From Nocardia carnea NBRC 14403 (lineage in GTDB: Bacteria > Actinomycetota > Actinomycetes > Mycobacteriales > Mycobacteriaceae), in the NCBI RefSeq assembly GCF_000308515.1, contig NZ_BAFV01000054.1, positions 1 to 64,000 on the forward strand: a stretch of 64,000 bases of DNA. Reading direction: 5' to 3'. Shown here one piece after another: positions 33,111 through 42,669 of the stretch. The notes beneath the pieces were generated by a model. That model made no database searches. It saw only the letters and a list, made by a program, of their open reading frames with translations, and was not told the DNA's origin. Each line of letters begins with the position of its first letter. The first letter of the stretch is position 1. A program made the translations under genes and the position numbers.

Positions 33111-34586
33111 TCAGTGCTTGTGGTTCGCGGCATCCTCTCCGGTGTGGTCGGCGCGGCGCGCCCCGGCGGCGGTAGCGGTATGCGTGTTCTCGGCAGCATC
33201 CGCCACGGTCGGCTCCGGATCTTCGATCTTGCCGGGCGCCCCCGGCTCGGGTTCGAGGCTCGCACGTTTCATCGGTTCCGGAACGATGAACCAGGCGATA
33301 GCTGCCACGGCCAGCAGGGAACCGGTGGCTGCGAGCCCGGCCCCGTAGCCCAGCTGCTGGGCGATGGCGCCGACCACGATGGGCCCGAGGACGGTGCCCA
33401 GATCCTGGGACATCTGGAATCCGGCGAGCATGGTGCCGCCACGCGCACGGGAGCCGATGATATCGCCGACGGCGGCCTGCTGGGCCGGGGTGAACAGTCC
33501 TGATCCGATACCGGCGACGAACGAGGTGACCAGCAGCCACGCCATGTTCGGGGACAGGCCGAGACCGGTGGTGCCGACCGCGCACACCAGGGCCCCGGAG
33601 ATCAGCAGGGGGCGGCGGCCGTAGGTGTCGGAGAGCCGGCCGGAGAAGAACAGGACGGTCGCGTTACCGGCGGCGAAAACAGTCAGGGCCACCCCGGCCA
33701 TACCGGACGATTGGCCGTGGACTTCCACGACCAAGAGGGGGACGAGCGCCATCCGGACGCCGAATACCGCCGCGCCGCTGGCGAAGTTGGACCACAGTGC
33801 CGCGCGGTATTCGGGCCGCGCCAGACCCTGCATGAAACTCACGGTGGCGGCGTCGCCGGCGGATTCGGATTCGGTGATCCGCGAGTCCCGCAGGTTGAAG
33901 TACACCACCGCCACGGCGACGAGCAGCGCGGCGGCATAGATGAGGAACGGTACGCGCAGGCCGAACCCCGCCAGCGCCCCGCCGACCAGCGGACCGGACA
34001 GCCCGCCGATCAGGAAACACGTCGACCACAGCCCGGTGACCCGGCCGCGTTCGGTGGGCGGGGACAGCCGGATCACCAGCGCCATCGAGGAGACGGTGAA
34101 CATGGTCGAACCGACCCCGCCCAGGGAACGCAGCACCATCAACTGCCAGTAAGTCTGGGCGAAGGCACTCGCGCCGGTCGAGAGCGCGACGATGAGCAGC
34201 CCGACCAGATAGATCCGCCGCTCCCCCAGCATCTGCACCAGCCGCCCGCTGACCGGTGCGAACAGCAGCCGCATCGCCGCGAACGCGCTGACGATCGCGG
34301 ACGCAGCCGCCACCCCGACCCCGAAACTCAGCGCGAACTGCGGCAACACCGGCGAGACCAGGCCGAACCCGATCGCGACACAGAAGGCGGCGGCGATGAG
34401 CACCCAGATCTCGCTGGGCAACGGCGGCCGGTCCGGTTTCCGGGCGCCGCGGCCACGTCGGCGCAGAACACGCCGGGCAGCGAACTTTGTCGTGACGTCC
34501 GGCCCGCTCGCGCCGTCGGATCGGGATCGCTCGTTCGCCGGGGCCTCATCACTCACCCCGGCAATCAACGCCGAGGCCGCCGTCAC
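33111..34586 (-). CDS. MFS transporter, drug/metabolite efflux type
   Basis: Major facilitator protein of 491 residues from GTG 34586, preceded by GGGGGAATT. A 60-residue charged N-terminal tail precedes twelve membrane segments. Motif A-like loops are visible: APVSGRLVQMLGERRIYLVG after helix two and FFSGRLSDTYGRRPLLISG in the second half; the helix with GLFTPAQQAAVGDIIGSRAR is typical of the efflux branch. A long hydrophilic, Glu/Ala-rich tail ends the protein. The substrate cannot be told from sequence. The 3' end is followed by the DsbA-like gene. Confidence 0.9.
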   Translation of the reverse strand: MTAASALIAGVSDEAPANERSRSDGASGPDVTTKFAARRVLRRRGRGARKPDRPPLPSEIWVLIAAAFCVAIGFGLVSPVLPQFALSFGVGVAAASAIVSAFAAMRLLFAPVSGRLVQMLGERRIYLVGLLIVALSTGASAFAQTYWQLMVLRSLGGVGSTMFTVSSMALVIRLSPPTERGRVTGLWSTCFLIGGLSGPLVGGALAGFGLRVPFLIYAAALLVAVAVVYFNLRDSRITESESAGDAATVSFMQGLARPEYRAALWSNFASGAAVFGVRMALVPLLVVEVHGQSSGMAGVALTVFAAGNATVLFFSGRLSDTYGRRPLLISGALVCAVGTTGLGLSPNMAWLLVTSFVAGIGSGLFTPAQQAAVGDIIGSRARGGTMLAGFQMSQDLGTVLGPIVVGAIAQQLGYGAGLAATGSLLAVAAIAWFIVPEPMKRASLEPEPGAPGKIEDPEPTVADAAENTHTATAAGARRADHTGEDAANHKH

Positions 34587-34984
34587 AATTCCCCCGGGCC
34601 GTCTCCTCACAGCGAATCCTCGGCCCGGCGTCGGCCGCGCCGGTGATTCTCGTCCCTGTTCCGGTACCGGGATATCGCGGGCGGCACACTCCGCGATATC
34701 TCCACCCAGCGAGCCGTGCCTACGATGCCGGCCCACTCACCACACCCTCGCTACCTTGCCGGCTCGGCCGCCACCGACGGCCGTCTTCCCGCTGGCGGCG
34801 GTGACGGCTCAGGCATGCGCCTGCCGGTTCGACCCGCGTGATGGCGGCAGCCCAGGATCCGCACACCGGAGTTCGGTGGTTACCACTGGTCGAGCCGGCC
34901 GTCGCGGCACCGGCGGCATCAGCGAACTGCCGACCGGCTCCCCCGCCGCATCCTGAACCGGGTGTTCAGGGGTTCACCGCAACA
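34587..34984. other. Intergenic stretch between MFS gene and pgm
   Basis: About 400 bases upstream of the MFS gene and downstream of pgm, both on the minus strand. Open frames on the plus strand have no supporting signal. The sequence should contain the MFS promoter; no operator or RNA motif stood out. Confidence 0.5.
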
Positions 34985-36637
34985 TCATGACGATTTCTGC
35001 CGGTCGCCGCCCAAGACGCGACCGACCAGTTCACGGGCCGCGTCCTGAACCTGCGCCAGATGGTCGGGCCCGTGGAACGACTCCGCGTAGATCTTGTACT
35101 TGTTTTCGGTGCCCGACGGTCGCGCCGCGAACCAGGCGTTTTCCGTGCTCACCTTCAAACCGCCCAAGGCAGCGCCGTTACCGCGGGCCCGGGTGGCGAC
35201 CTCGGTGATCGGTTCGCCCGCGATCTCGGTGGCGGTCACCTGACCGGGTTCGAGGGCGGACAGCAGTTTCTTCTGCTCGGCGTCGGCAGGGGCGTCGATG
35301 CGGGCGTAGGCGGGGCTGCCGTGGTTGCGTTCCAGTTCGAGGTAGCGGGCCGAGGGGCTCTGGCCGGTGACGGCGGCGATCTCGGCGGCCAGCAGGGCGA
35401 GCAGGATGCCGTCTTTCTCGGTGGTCCACACCGACCCGTCCATCCGCAGGAAGGAGGCGCCGGCGCTCTCCTCCCCGCCGAAGGCGAGACTGCCGCTGAA
35501 CAGGCCGGGTACGAACCATTTGAACCCGACCGGCACCTCGTAGACGTCACGTCCCAGCACCCGCACGACCCGGTCGATCATCGCCGAGGTCACCGCGGTC
35601 TTGCCGATCTTGGTGAGCGCATCCCAGCGGTGCCGGTTCGCGACCAGGTAGTCGATCGCGACGGCGAGGAAATGATTCGGGTTCATCAGGCCACCGTCGG
35701 GCGTGACGATGCCGTGCCGGTCGGCGTCGGCATCGTTACCGGTGGAGATGTCGTAGTCGTCGCGGATCGACACCAGCGAGGCCATCGCATGCGGAGACGA
35801 GGGGTCCATCCGGATCTGCCCGTCGCCGTCGAGCGTCATGAAACGCCAGGTGGGGTCGACCGTCGGGTTCACGACCTCGAGCTCGAGGTCGTAGCGCTGC
35901 CCGATTTCTTCCCAGTAGTCCACGCTGGCACCGCCCATCGGGTCGGCGCCGAGCCGGATTCCGGCGCCGCGGATGGCGTCGAGATTGAGTACCGCGGGCA
36001 GATCGGCGACATAGTGGTCGAGGAAGTCGTAGCGGCCTGCGGCGGCCATGGCCTGCGTCAGCGCGGCCCGTTTCACCCCGGCCAGGCCGCCGCGCAGCAG
36101 TTCGTTGGCGCGTTCGGCGATGGCATCGGTGGCGCCGGTATCGGCCGGGCCGCCGTGGGGTGGGTTGTATTTGATACCGCCGTCACGCGGTGGGTTGTGC
36201 GACGGGGTCACCACGATGCCGTCGGCCTGCGGCCGCGAACTGTCGCGGTTGTGGCGGACCACCGCATGGCTGAGTGCGGGTGTCGGGGTGTAGCGGCCGC
36301 GGGAATCCACCACGGCACCGACATCGTTGCCCGCGAGAACCTCGAGCACGGTGGTCCACGCCGGTTCGGACAGGGCGTGGGTATCGCGGGCCAGATACAC
36401 CGGCCCCTTGATTCCGCGGGTGGCACGGTATTCGACGACGGCCTGGGTGATCGCCAGGATATGCGCCTCGTTGAACGTGGCGTCCAGGCTCGAACCGCGG
36501 TGCCCGGAGGTTCCGAAAACGACCCGCTGGGTGGGTTCGGCGAGGTCGGGAACGCGACTGTAGTACGCGGTCACCAGCCCCGGCACGTCCACCAGATCGC
36601 CGGGGCGGGCGGGCCGCCCGGCTCGGTTGTGCGCCAT
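34985..36637 (-). CDS. pgm: Phosphoglucomutase (alpha-D-glucose phosphate-specific)
   Basis: Interconverts glucose 1-phosphate and glucose 6-phosphate for glycogen, trehalose and cell-wall sugar synthesis. The 550-residue protein starts at MAHNRAGRPARPGDLVDVPG and has the four domains of the bacterial enzyme: phosphate loop FGTSGHRGS, the catalytic phosphoserine Ser146 in TPSHNPPRDGG, the metal-binding loop GNDADADRHGIV, the sugar-specificity region FGGEESAGASF and the phosphate-binding RPSGTENKYKIYAES near the C-terminus. Length is normal. The crcB gene begins 47 bases upstream of this start on the same strand. Confidence 0.96.
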   Translation of the reverse strand: MAHNRAGRPARPGDLVDVPGLVTAYYSRVPDLAEPTQRVVFGTSGHRGSSLDATFNEAHILAITQAVVEYRATRGIKGPVYLARDTHALSEPAWTTVLEVLAGNDVGAVVDSRGRYTPTPALSHAVVRHNRDSSRPQADGIVVTPSHNPPRDGGIKYNPPHGGPADTGATDAIAERANELLRGGLAGVKRAALTQAMAAAGRYDFLDHYVADLPAVLNLDAIRGAGIRLGADPMGGASVDYWEEIGQRYDLELEVVNPTVDPTWRFMTLDGDGQIRMDPSSPHAMASLVSIRDDYDISTGNDADADRHGIVTPDGGLMNPNHFLAVAIDYLVANRHRWDALTKIGKTAVTSAMIDRVVRVLGRDVYEVPVGFKWFVPGLFSGSLAFGGEESAGASFLRMDGSVWTTEKDGILLALLAAEIAAVTGQSPSARYLELERNHGSPAYARIDAPADAEQKKLLSALEPGQVTATEIAGEPITEVATRARGNGAALGGLKVSTENAWFAARPSGTENKYKIYAESFHGPDHLAQVQDAARELVGRVLGGDRQKSS

Positions 36638-36684
36638 GTTCGGAGCTCCCTTCGTGGTCGGCCGTACCCGGCTGGTCATCGTGA

Positions 36685-37044
36685 TCATCCGAACAGTCCC
36701 GCTGCGGTGGCGCCGAGATAGACCGCGCCGAGACAGATCCCGGTGTTGAGCACGATATTGCCGAACGCGTGCCCGGCGGCACCACCGGTGGCGAGCCCGA
36801 CCGTCTCGTAGCCGAACGTACTGAAGGTGGTGAACGCACCACAGAATCCGATTCCCGCGGCCACGGCCACCGCGCCGCTCACACCCGACCCGATCAACAC
36901 ACCCAGCAGCGCCGAGCCCACAATATTAACCGCCAGCGTGCCGAGCGGAAGCCGGGATTCGGTATGCGCGGTGACGACACGATCGAGCAGATAACGCGCG
37001 GGCGCGCCCAGCATTCCGCCCAGCACCACCCAGACCGCGGTCAC
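36685..37044 (-). CDS. crcB: Fluoride channel subunit CrcB/Fluc
   Basis: A 119-residue four-helix membrane protein that exports fluoride as a dual-topology or paired channel. It starts at GTG 37044 (VTAVWVVLGGMLGAPARYLLDR). Family residues seen: GAPARYLL in helix 1, PLGTLAVNIVGSALLG in helix 2 with the conserved Asn, and GFCGAFTTFSTFGYE in helix 3, the phenylalanine-rich pore stretch. A second, longer crcB lies just upstream on the same strand, so the active channel is probably a heterodimer with opposite topologies. Confidence 0.93.
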   Translation of the reverse strand: MTAVWVVLGGMLGAPARYLLDRVVTAHTESRLPLGTLAVNIVGSALLGVLIGSGVSGAVAVAAGIGFCGAFTTFSTFGYETVGLATGGAAGHAFGNIVLNTGICLGAVYLGATAAGLFG

Positions 37045-37127
37045 CGGCCGGTATCCGTCCGCCGCCGGCACTCCGGACCCACCGATACCGCCATCACCCG
37101 ACCCCTCTCGCTCGTCCCGTCTTACGT

Positions 37128-37571
37128 TCAGCTCGTGCCGTACTGCGTTGTCCCGCCGCGTCTTCCCGTGATCCACCGGGTGGCCGTCATTCCCGCGAGG
37201 ACCGCGATCAGGCAGGTCACCACGGTTCCCCCGAGGTATCCGAGCGCCACACCCGTGGCACCCGATTCGAGCAGTGTACGAACCTCGGCGCTGTAACTGG
37301 AAAAGGTGGTGAATCCACCGAGTACCCCGACTCCGAGGAACGGACGCAGCAGCCGCGGTGGCGCGAACACCTCGGTGATGATCACCATCAGGATGCCGAT
37401 CGCGAGGCAGCCGAGGGTGTTGGCGAGGAAGGTGGCCCACGGAAAATCTGCGGGCCGGACCGGGATCCGCAGGGTGAGCCAGTAGCGCAGTCCGGCGCCG
37501 AGCCCACCACCGCAGGCGACGGCCGCCAGGACGGCGGCCTCGATCGGTGCGGGCCGCGCTGGTTCGCTCAT
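37128..37571 (-). CDS. crcB: Fluoride channel subunit CrcB/Fluc, second copy
   Basis: A 147-residue partner of the downstream crcB. ATG 37571 (MSEPARPAPIEAAV) has AGGAGG at a good distance. Helix 1 carries GGGLGAGLRYWLTLRI, helix 2 FPWATFLANTLGCLAIGIL and helix 3 GVGVLGGFTTFSSYSAEV, the conserved Fluc pore residues. Helix 4 ends in a basic tail. The order crcB-crcB is common in Actinobacteria. No fluoride riboswitch was recognised in the 137 bases upstream, which are shared with the divergent TetR gene. Confidence 0.93.
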   Translation of the reverse strand: MSEPARPAPIEAAVLAAVACGGGLGAGLRYWLTLRIPVRPADFPWATFLANTLGCLAIGILMVIITEVFAPPRLLRPFLGVGVLGGFTTFSSYSAEVRTLLESGATGVALGYLGGTVVTCLIAVLAGMTATRWITGRRGGTTQYGTS

Positions 37572-37708
37572 GCTCCGGGACCTCCTGCGTTCCACGGCGG
37601 AGTGCGCGCGGATCGTGCCCTGCAACGGTATCCGCAGGCGGGACCGGGTTTATATCCGGCCGGATCGAAACGGTTTGCGTTAATTCGTAGCTTGCTACCA
37701 TTCCGGAT

Positions 37709-38386
37709 GTGAACCTCGCCACCACTGCGCCCCGGACGCGCCGTCTCCGGGTGGATGCGGCGCGCAATCAACAGCGGATCATCGATGCGGCCCGAGAGCT
37801 GTTCGCCGACCGCGGACTGGAGATCACGCTCGACGATGTGGCCGACCGCGCGGGGGTCGGGGTGGGCACCGTGTATCGCCGGTTCGCCAACAAGCGGGAA
37901 CTGATTTCCGAGGTATTCGCCGTGCATGTCCGGGAATTCGCGCAGGCCGCCCAGGAGGCACTCGCCACTGCGGATCCGTGGGAGGGCGTCGTCCGGCTCT
38001 TCGACTACGCGTGCCGGCATATGGCGACCAACCGCGGTTTCAGCGAAGTGATGCTCGAAATGCATGACGACCCCGAACGCCTCGGCCGCCCACGCGAACA
38101 GCTCGGACCTGCCGTGGCGGCCGTGATGGAGCGGGCCCGGAATGCGGGTGTGCTACAGCCGGGGATCGAGGATACCGATCTGTTCGCGTTGATCTATATG
38201 GTCGATTCGCTCGCCGAGTTCGCCCGCCCGGTCGATTCCGATATCTGGCGCCGCTATATGGCGATCACTCTCAACGGCATTCGCGCCCAGAACACGCCCG
38301 CACAGCCGTTGGCCGTGAATGCGCTTACTCTTGCGCAGGTGGAGCGGGCGAAGACGGCCAAGCCGTGCGTGGCCCGGCGGCGCTGA
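37709..38386 (+). CDS. TetR-family transcriptional regulator
   Basis: A 225-residue one-component repressor. The N-terminal helix-turn-helix is complete: QQRIIDAARELFADRGLEIT, LDDVADRAGVGVGTVYRRFANKRELI. The ligand-binding half shows nothing that would name the inducer. It is divergent from the crcB pair and 70 bases upstream of the aldonolactone oxidase gene, so either could be its target. Start at GTG 37709. Confidence 0.92.
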   Translation: MNLATTAPRTRRLRVDAARNQQRIIDAARELFADRGLEITLDDVADRAGVGVGTVYRRFANKRELISEVFAVHVREFAQAAQEALATADPWEGVVRLFDYACRHMATNRGFSEVMLEMHDDPERLGRPREQLGPAVAAVMERARNAGVLQPGIEDTDLFALIYMVDSLAEFARPVDSDIWRRYMAITLNGIRAQNTPAQPLAVNALTLAQVERAKTAKPCVARRR

Positions 38387-38455
38387 ACGGACCCGATTTC
38401 TCCGTGTCAGGAGTTTGCCCGGCAGTCGGCGACACCATCCCTTAGTGTTGGACAT

Positions 38456-39751
38456 GTGACCAAGTTATGGGTGAACTGGGCCGGCGATCAGCAATGCGCA
38501 CCGACCCGGCTGGCCGCGCCGCGCGATCACGCCGAACTGGCCGATGAGCTGGGCCGGGCTGCCGCGGACGGGCACCGGGTCCGCGTCGCGGGATCAGGAC
38601 ATTCCTTCACCGGCGCCTGCCTCACCGACGGCCTGCTGCTCGACCTCTCCCGCATGAACCGGGTACTCGAGGTGGACCGCGATACCGGTCTGGCCAAGGT
38701 CCAGGCGGGGATGACCCTCGCCGCACTCAACGACCGGCTCGACGAGTACGGCCTCGCCTTCCCGAACCTCGGAGATATCGACGCCCAGACCATCGCCGGC
38801 GCCACGGCCACCGGCACCCACGGCACCGGCGCCCGGCTACCCAACCTCTCCGCGCAACTGCACGGGGTGGAGTTGATGACCGCCGACGGCACAACTGTCG
38901 AACTGACCGAACAATCCGGCGCCGAGGCGTGGCGAGCAGCGCGGGTGAGCGTGGGCGCACTCGGCGTGATCACTGCCTTCACCCTGCAACTAGTCCCCTC
39001 CTTCGTGCTCGAGGGCGTGGAGCGGCCGGTGCCGGTGGCGGAGATCCTGGACGATCTGGACTCCTACGTCGACGGCAACGAACATTTCGAGTTCTATATG
39101 TTCGCCCACAGTCCGCTCGCAATGACCAAACGCAACAATCGGGTCGAGCTGCCGCCCGCACCACGACACAAGGCGGTCGACTGGTTCGCCGATATCGCCG
39201 TATCCAATTACGCCAGCGACGCACTGTGCCGGCTGGCCCGCCGGCACCCGGCCATCATCCCGCCACTGCAGCGCGCCGCCGCCTACGCCTTCAGTTACCG
39301 GCGCCAGGTGGACCGTTCCTACCGGGTGTTCACCAGCCCGCGGCTGTTCCGGTTCACCGAGATGGAATATGCGATCCCCCGCGAACATTCGGTCGAGGCG
39401 ATCCGCGAGATCAAGGAAACCGCCCGCCGTTTCGACTCGCCGATGCCCATCGAAGTGCGGTGGGTCGCGGGGGACGACGCCTTCCTCTCCCCCGCCGGCG
39501 GCCGCGCGACCTGCTATATCGCGGTGCACCAGTACGAAGGTATGGAACACGAACCGTTCTTCCGCGCCTGCGAAACGATTTTCGACCGTTACGAAGGCCG
39601 CCCGCACTGGGGGAAACGCCACTACCAGAGCGCGGAGACGCTCCGTGCGCGCTACCCGGACTGGGATCGTTTCGACGCAGTGCGCCGGCACTACGACCCC
39701 GAAGGGCGTTTCGCCAACGACTACCTGAACCGAGTGCTGGGCCCGGTGTAG
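38456..39751 (+). CDS. FAD-linked aldonolactone oxidase (gulonolactone/arabinonolactone type)
   Basis: A 431-residue flavoprotein of the vanillyl-alcohol-oxidase superfamily with the C-terminal ALO domain. The FAD domain includes VRVAGSGHSFTGACLTDG, where the His is the covalent flavin site in related enzymes, MTLAALNDRLDEYGLAFPNLGDI and TIAGATATGTHGTG. The ALO domain ends in PHWGKRHY and YDPEGRFANDYLNRVLG. It corresponds in length and architecture to the mycobacterial L-gulono-1,4-lactone dehydrogenase (Rv1771 in memory). The physiological substrate is uncertain. Convergent with the sirtuin gene, 34 bases apart. Confidence 0.9.
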   Translation: MTKLWVNWAGDQQCAPTRLAAPRDHAELADELGRAAADGHRVRVAGSGHSFTGACLTDGLLLDLSRMNRVLEVDRDTGLAKVQAGMTLAALNDRLDEYGLAFPNLGDIDAQTIAGATATGTHGTGARLPNLSAQLHGVELMTADGTTVELTEQSGAEAWRAARVSVGALGVITAFTLQLVPSFVLEGVERPVPVAEILDDLDSYVDGNEHFEFYMFAHSPLAMTKRNNRVELPPAPRHKAVDWFADIAVSNYASDALCRLARRHPAIIPPLQRAAAYAFSYRRQVDRSYRVFTSPRLFRFTEMEYAIPREHSVEAIREIKETARRFDSPMPIEVRWVAGDDAFLSPAGGRATCYIAVHQYEGMEHEPFFRACETIFDRYEGRPHWGKRHYQSAETLRARYPDWDRFDAVRRHYDPEGRFANDYLNRVLGPV

Positions 39752-39785
39752 CCGGCCGGGAGCCGGAACATTGCGCGCCCCGGCC

Positions 39786-40529
39786 TCACTGCCCCAGGAT
39801 CAGATCGACCAGCCGGGGCAGCGCCTCGCCGATGGGTTCGCGCACGACCTCGGTCGCCATCGAATCGTACGGGGTGGGTTCGGCATTCACGATGACCAGC
39901 GAGGCGCCGGCCGCCACCGCCCGGCCGCACAGCGAGGCCGCGGGTTCCACCTGGAGCGATGTGCCGACGGCGAGGAAGATATCCGCCGTCTCGGCCGCCA
40001 GCGAGGCCTTCAGCAAGGTGCGCTGGTCCAGTGCCTGGCCGAACATGATCACGGCGGCCTTGAGGATGCCGCCGCATTCCGGGCACGGCGGGTCGGGTTC
40101 CCCGGCGCCGACCCGGTCCAGCGTCTCGGCCATGGTCGCGGAGTATGCGCAATCCACGCACACCACATCGAACATGTTGCCGTGGATCTCGATCACCCGC
40201 TGCGAGTTCGAACCGGCCCGCTGATGTAAGCGGTCGACGTTCTGGGTGACGATCGTGAGCGCACGCCCGGCCCGCTCCAACTCCACGAGCGCGAGATGCG
40301 CCGGGTTCGGTTCGGCGCCCCAGGCCGGGTTGTCGCGGCGGGCCTGCCAGGAGCGTTCACGCAGGGCGGGGTCGGAGACGTAATTGTCGTAGGTGGACAA
40401 CAGTTCCGCCACCGGATCCTCGGTCCACACTCCCCGCGGGCCGCGGAAATCGGGGATCCCGCTGTCGGTGGAAATTCCCGCGCCCGTCAGTACGGCGATA
40501 CGGCCCGCGCGCTGGTGCCATCGGCTCAC
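39786..40529 (-). CDS. NAD-dependent protein deacylase (sirtuin)
   Basis: Sir2-family enzyme removing acyl groups from lysines at the cost of NAD, known to act on acyl-CoA synthetases. The chosen GTG (VSRWHQRAGRIAVLTGAG) gives 247 residues. Motifs: GAGISTDSGIPDFRG (NAD), TQNVDRLHQRAGS, catalytic His in IEIHGNMF, zinc Cys pairs CVDC and CPEC, GTSLQVEPAASL and VNAEPTPYD. All key residues are present. A longer start is possible but has no homology support. Confidence 0.94.
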   Translation of the reverse strand: MSRWHQRAGRIAVLTGAGISTDSGIPDFRGPRGVWTEDPVAELLSTYDNYVSDPALRERSWQARRDNPAWGAEPNPAHLALVELERAGRALTIVTQNVDRLHQRAGSNSQRVIEIHGNMFDVVCVDCAYSATMAETLDRVGAGEPDPPCPECGGILKAAVIMFGQALDQRTLLKASLAAETADIFLAVGTSLQVEPAASLCGRAVAAGASLVIVNAEPTPYDSMATEVVREPIGEALPRLVDLILGQ

Positions 40530-40933
40530 CGGAGCACCCCCGGGGCCGGCGTTGCTCCGCGGGAATGGGCGCTCGACCGGAGTGGGCGCCGGTACTGAAT
40601 CCGCATATCGCCAGCTTAGGCATGCCGGGCCGCGCGCAGCTCCCAGCAGGCACCTGACCGCAAGCTGGCTACTATTCAGCAAACCGTAATCAGGGTGCGA
40701 TTCACACGATCCAGGAGGAAACAATCCTGGAGTACGGTTCGGGCGTGTCGGACAAACCCACTCCTTCTGATCAGGCATTTTTCCCGAAATATCACTCCGG
40801 GGACACAGCGGCTCACCGTCGCGTCCCACTCTGTGTGATAGCCGTCTCGAGATTTGCCACCCGGTATCCAAGTAGAGATTTGTCCGTTACGGTGAACACA
40901 GTTGCCACACCCAACCGAGACGGAGGTTCCGCC
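40530..40933. other. Intergenic stretch before small membrane protein
   Basis: About 400 bases. A plus-strand frame reading MSDKPTPSDQAFF from 40745 runs into the gene at 40934 but has unlike codon use and no ribosome-binding site. The stretch around 40660-40760 is less GC-rich than its surroundings, suggesting promoter regions for the sirtuin (minus) and the small protein (plus). Confidence 0.45.
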
Positions 40934-41242
40934 ATGGCTCGCCACCGCGCACCCCGTACGGCAGATCTGCGGGTCCGGCACATCCCGGTCCGGAACTACA
41001 GCAATAACGGTTTGATAACCGAGGCAGCGGGGTACTCGAAAAATATGACAGCACTGCGTAACCGACCAACCCGGATCGCCGGTATGGAATGGGGCACCGC
41101 ATTGCTGGCGCTCGCCACCTGCCTCATTTTCAGTACCGGAATTGCCGCCATCACCCAATCGTTTTCCATGGCACTGATCGCCACGGCCAGCATCCTCGTC
41201 GGCCTGGGCATCACCCTGCGCATCCTGAGAACCCCTCGCTGA
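40934..41242 (+). CDS. Small membrane protein, unknown function
   Basis: A 102-residue protein from ATG 40934 with GGAGG seven bases upstream. The N-terminal half is basic and polar; two membrane segments follow (WGTALLALATCLIFSTGIAA and FSMALIATASILVGLGITL). No family recognised. Confidence 0.68.
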   Translation: MARHRAPRTADLRVRHIPVRNYSNNGLITEAAGYSKNMTALRNRPTRIAGMEWGTALLALATCLIFSTGIAAITQSFSMALIATASILVGLGITLRILRTPR

Positions 41243-41290
41243 CCGCGCGCCCCGTTCCCGAATACCTGTCCGCAGGACTAGCCTGCGAGC

Positions 41291-41530
41291 ATGGCATCCG
41301 GGGACGGGTCCGAGGAAAGCGTCGAGGGCAGCAGCGGAGGTCCCGGCCCACCGGCCGAACCGGTCGATGCGCCGTACCGCAGCCCCGGCACGGATCCCGC
41401 GGTGGACCACGGCTGGCTGAACCGCCGCTCCCGCCCGCGCGGCACCCATCTGCCGCGGCTTTCCACCGTGCTACTCGTCACCGCGTTTTCCGCCGTTCTG
41501 ATCCTCTACCTGCTACTGCAACCGGGCTGA
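41291..41530 (+). CDS. Small single-pass membrane protein, unknown function
   Basis: A 79-residue protein: Gly/Pro/Ser-rich N-terminus, a basic stretch NRRSRPRGTH and one C-terminal membrane helix (LSTVLLVTAFSAVLILYLLL). Tail-anchored layout. It lies 49 bases after the previous small gene and 49 bases before smpB; the start lacks a strong ribosome-binding site. Confidence 0.55.
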   Translation: MASGDGSEESVEGSSGGPGPPAEPVDAPYRSPGTDPAVDHGWLNRRSRPRGTHLPRLSTVLLVTAFSAVLILYLLLQPG

Positions 41531-41579
41531 GCAGCGGCCGGGAATAATCCGGTTGCCGCGGAGCTTTAAGGTTGTCGTC

Positions 41580-42053
41580 ATGAAGGAGAAGGGGCGCAAG
41601 GTCATCGCGACCAACCGCCGGGCACGGCACAACTACACGATCCTGGACACCTACGAGGCCGGGATCGCGTTGGTCGGTACCGAGGTCAAGAGTCTGCGTG
41701 AGAGCAAAGCCTCACTCGTGGACGCCTTCGCGACCGTGGACAACGGCGAAGTCTGGCTGCGTGGCCTGCACATCCCGGAGTTCAGTCACGGAAACTGGAC
41801 CAACCATTCGCCGCGCCGGGTCCGGAAGCTGCTCCTGCACAAGCGGGAGATCGAACGCCTCGTCGGCAAATCCCGCGAGGGCAACCAGACACTGGTCCCG
41901 CTGTCGATGTACTTCTCCGACGGCAAGGTGAAGGTCGAACTGGCCCTCGCCAAAGGTAAGCAGGACTACGACAAGCGGCAGGATCTGGCCCGGCGCACCG
42001 CCGAGCGCGAGGTCACCCGCGAAATCGGCCGGCGTATCAAAGGGATGCGCTGA
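41580..42053 (+). CDS. smpB: SsrA-binding protein SmpB
   Basis: Binds tmRNA and brings it to stalled ribosomes for trans-translation. The 157-residue protein starts at MKEKGRKVIATNRRARHNYT and has the SmpB core LDTYEAGIALVGTEVKSLRE, FSHGNWTNHSPRRVRKLLLH, VPLSMYFSDGKVKVELALAKGKQDYDKRQ and a basic tail ending KGMR. An in-frame upstream start would add nine residues. ssrA follows 86 bases downstream, the usual pairing. In mycobacteria smpB follows ftsX; here ftsEX lies about 14 kb away. Confidence 0.96.
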   Translation: MKEKGRKVIATNRRARHNYTILDTYEAGIALVGTEVKSLRESKASLVDAFATVDNGEVWLRGLHIPEFSHGNWTNHSPRRVRKLLLHKREIERLVGKSREGNQTLVPLSMYFSDGKVKVELALAKGKQDYDKRQDLARRTAEREVTREIGRRIKGMR

Positions 42054-42139
42054 CCGGTACGAAGGCACCGGAAAAACGGGAATGAACGACGGTGCCCGAG
42101 GTGTTAATATGACAGGCCCGGCAAGGTGCCGGGACGTAC

Positions 42140-42507
42140 GGGGCTGAACGGTTTCGACTGCGTACGTAGATTCAGGGGAAGCGTGTCGGTGCAGGCAAGA
42201 GACCACCGTAAGCGTCGTTGCAACCAATTAAGCGCCGATTCTCATCAGCGCGAGTACGCTCTCGCTGCCTAAGCGATAGCGTCTCTGTCGGCCCGAGGTT
42301 CGCCCTCGGCTTCGGTGCCGGCATCAGCTAGAGGGCTCACCGCGCGACTCGGTCGCGGAGTAACGCGGGACATCCAACAGCGACTGGGATCGTCATCCCG
42401 GCTTGTTCGCGAGACCGGGAGATCCGAGTAGAGGCCCAGCGAACTGCACACGGAGAAGCCCTGGAGAAGCGGCGGAGGACCCGGGTTCGATTCCCGGCAG
42501 CTCCACC
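42140..42507 (+). ncRNA. ssrA: tmRNA
   Basis: Starts GGGGCTGAACGGTTTCGAC and ends with the tRNA-like T arm GGTTCGATTCC and acceptor CAGCTCC plus A. The tag reading frame at 42234-42272 encodes ADSHQREYALAA followed by TAA, very close to the mycobacterial tag (one Asp-to-Glu change). Length 368 bases is normal. A terminator hairpin follows at once. Confidence 0.96.
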
Positions 42508-42510
42508 TCC

Positions 42511-42540
42511 GAAGGCCCGGTCCACACGGACCGGGCCTTC
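42511..42540 (+). terminator. ssrA terminator
   Basis: Perfect 13-bp stem GAAGGCCCGGTCC with its complement, loop ACAC, followed by GTCGTTTC. Confidence 0.85.
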
Positions 42541-42669
42541 GTCGTTTCCCGCCCGGGACCGCGGCGCCGCGATCGGCGGGTTCCACGTTGCCGCAGTCGG
42601 CGGTAGCGTGGGAGGCACAGCTCACCCTGGTCGCCATTGGTGAGCCGGTCCGCGAAAGAGGTGGGCACC

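Noticed and set aside
37572..37708. Fluoride riboswitch before the crcB pair
   Set aside because: I looked for the conserved fluoride aptamer pattern and did not find it on the minus strand.
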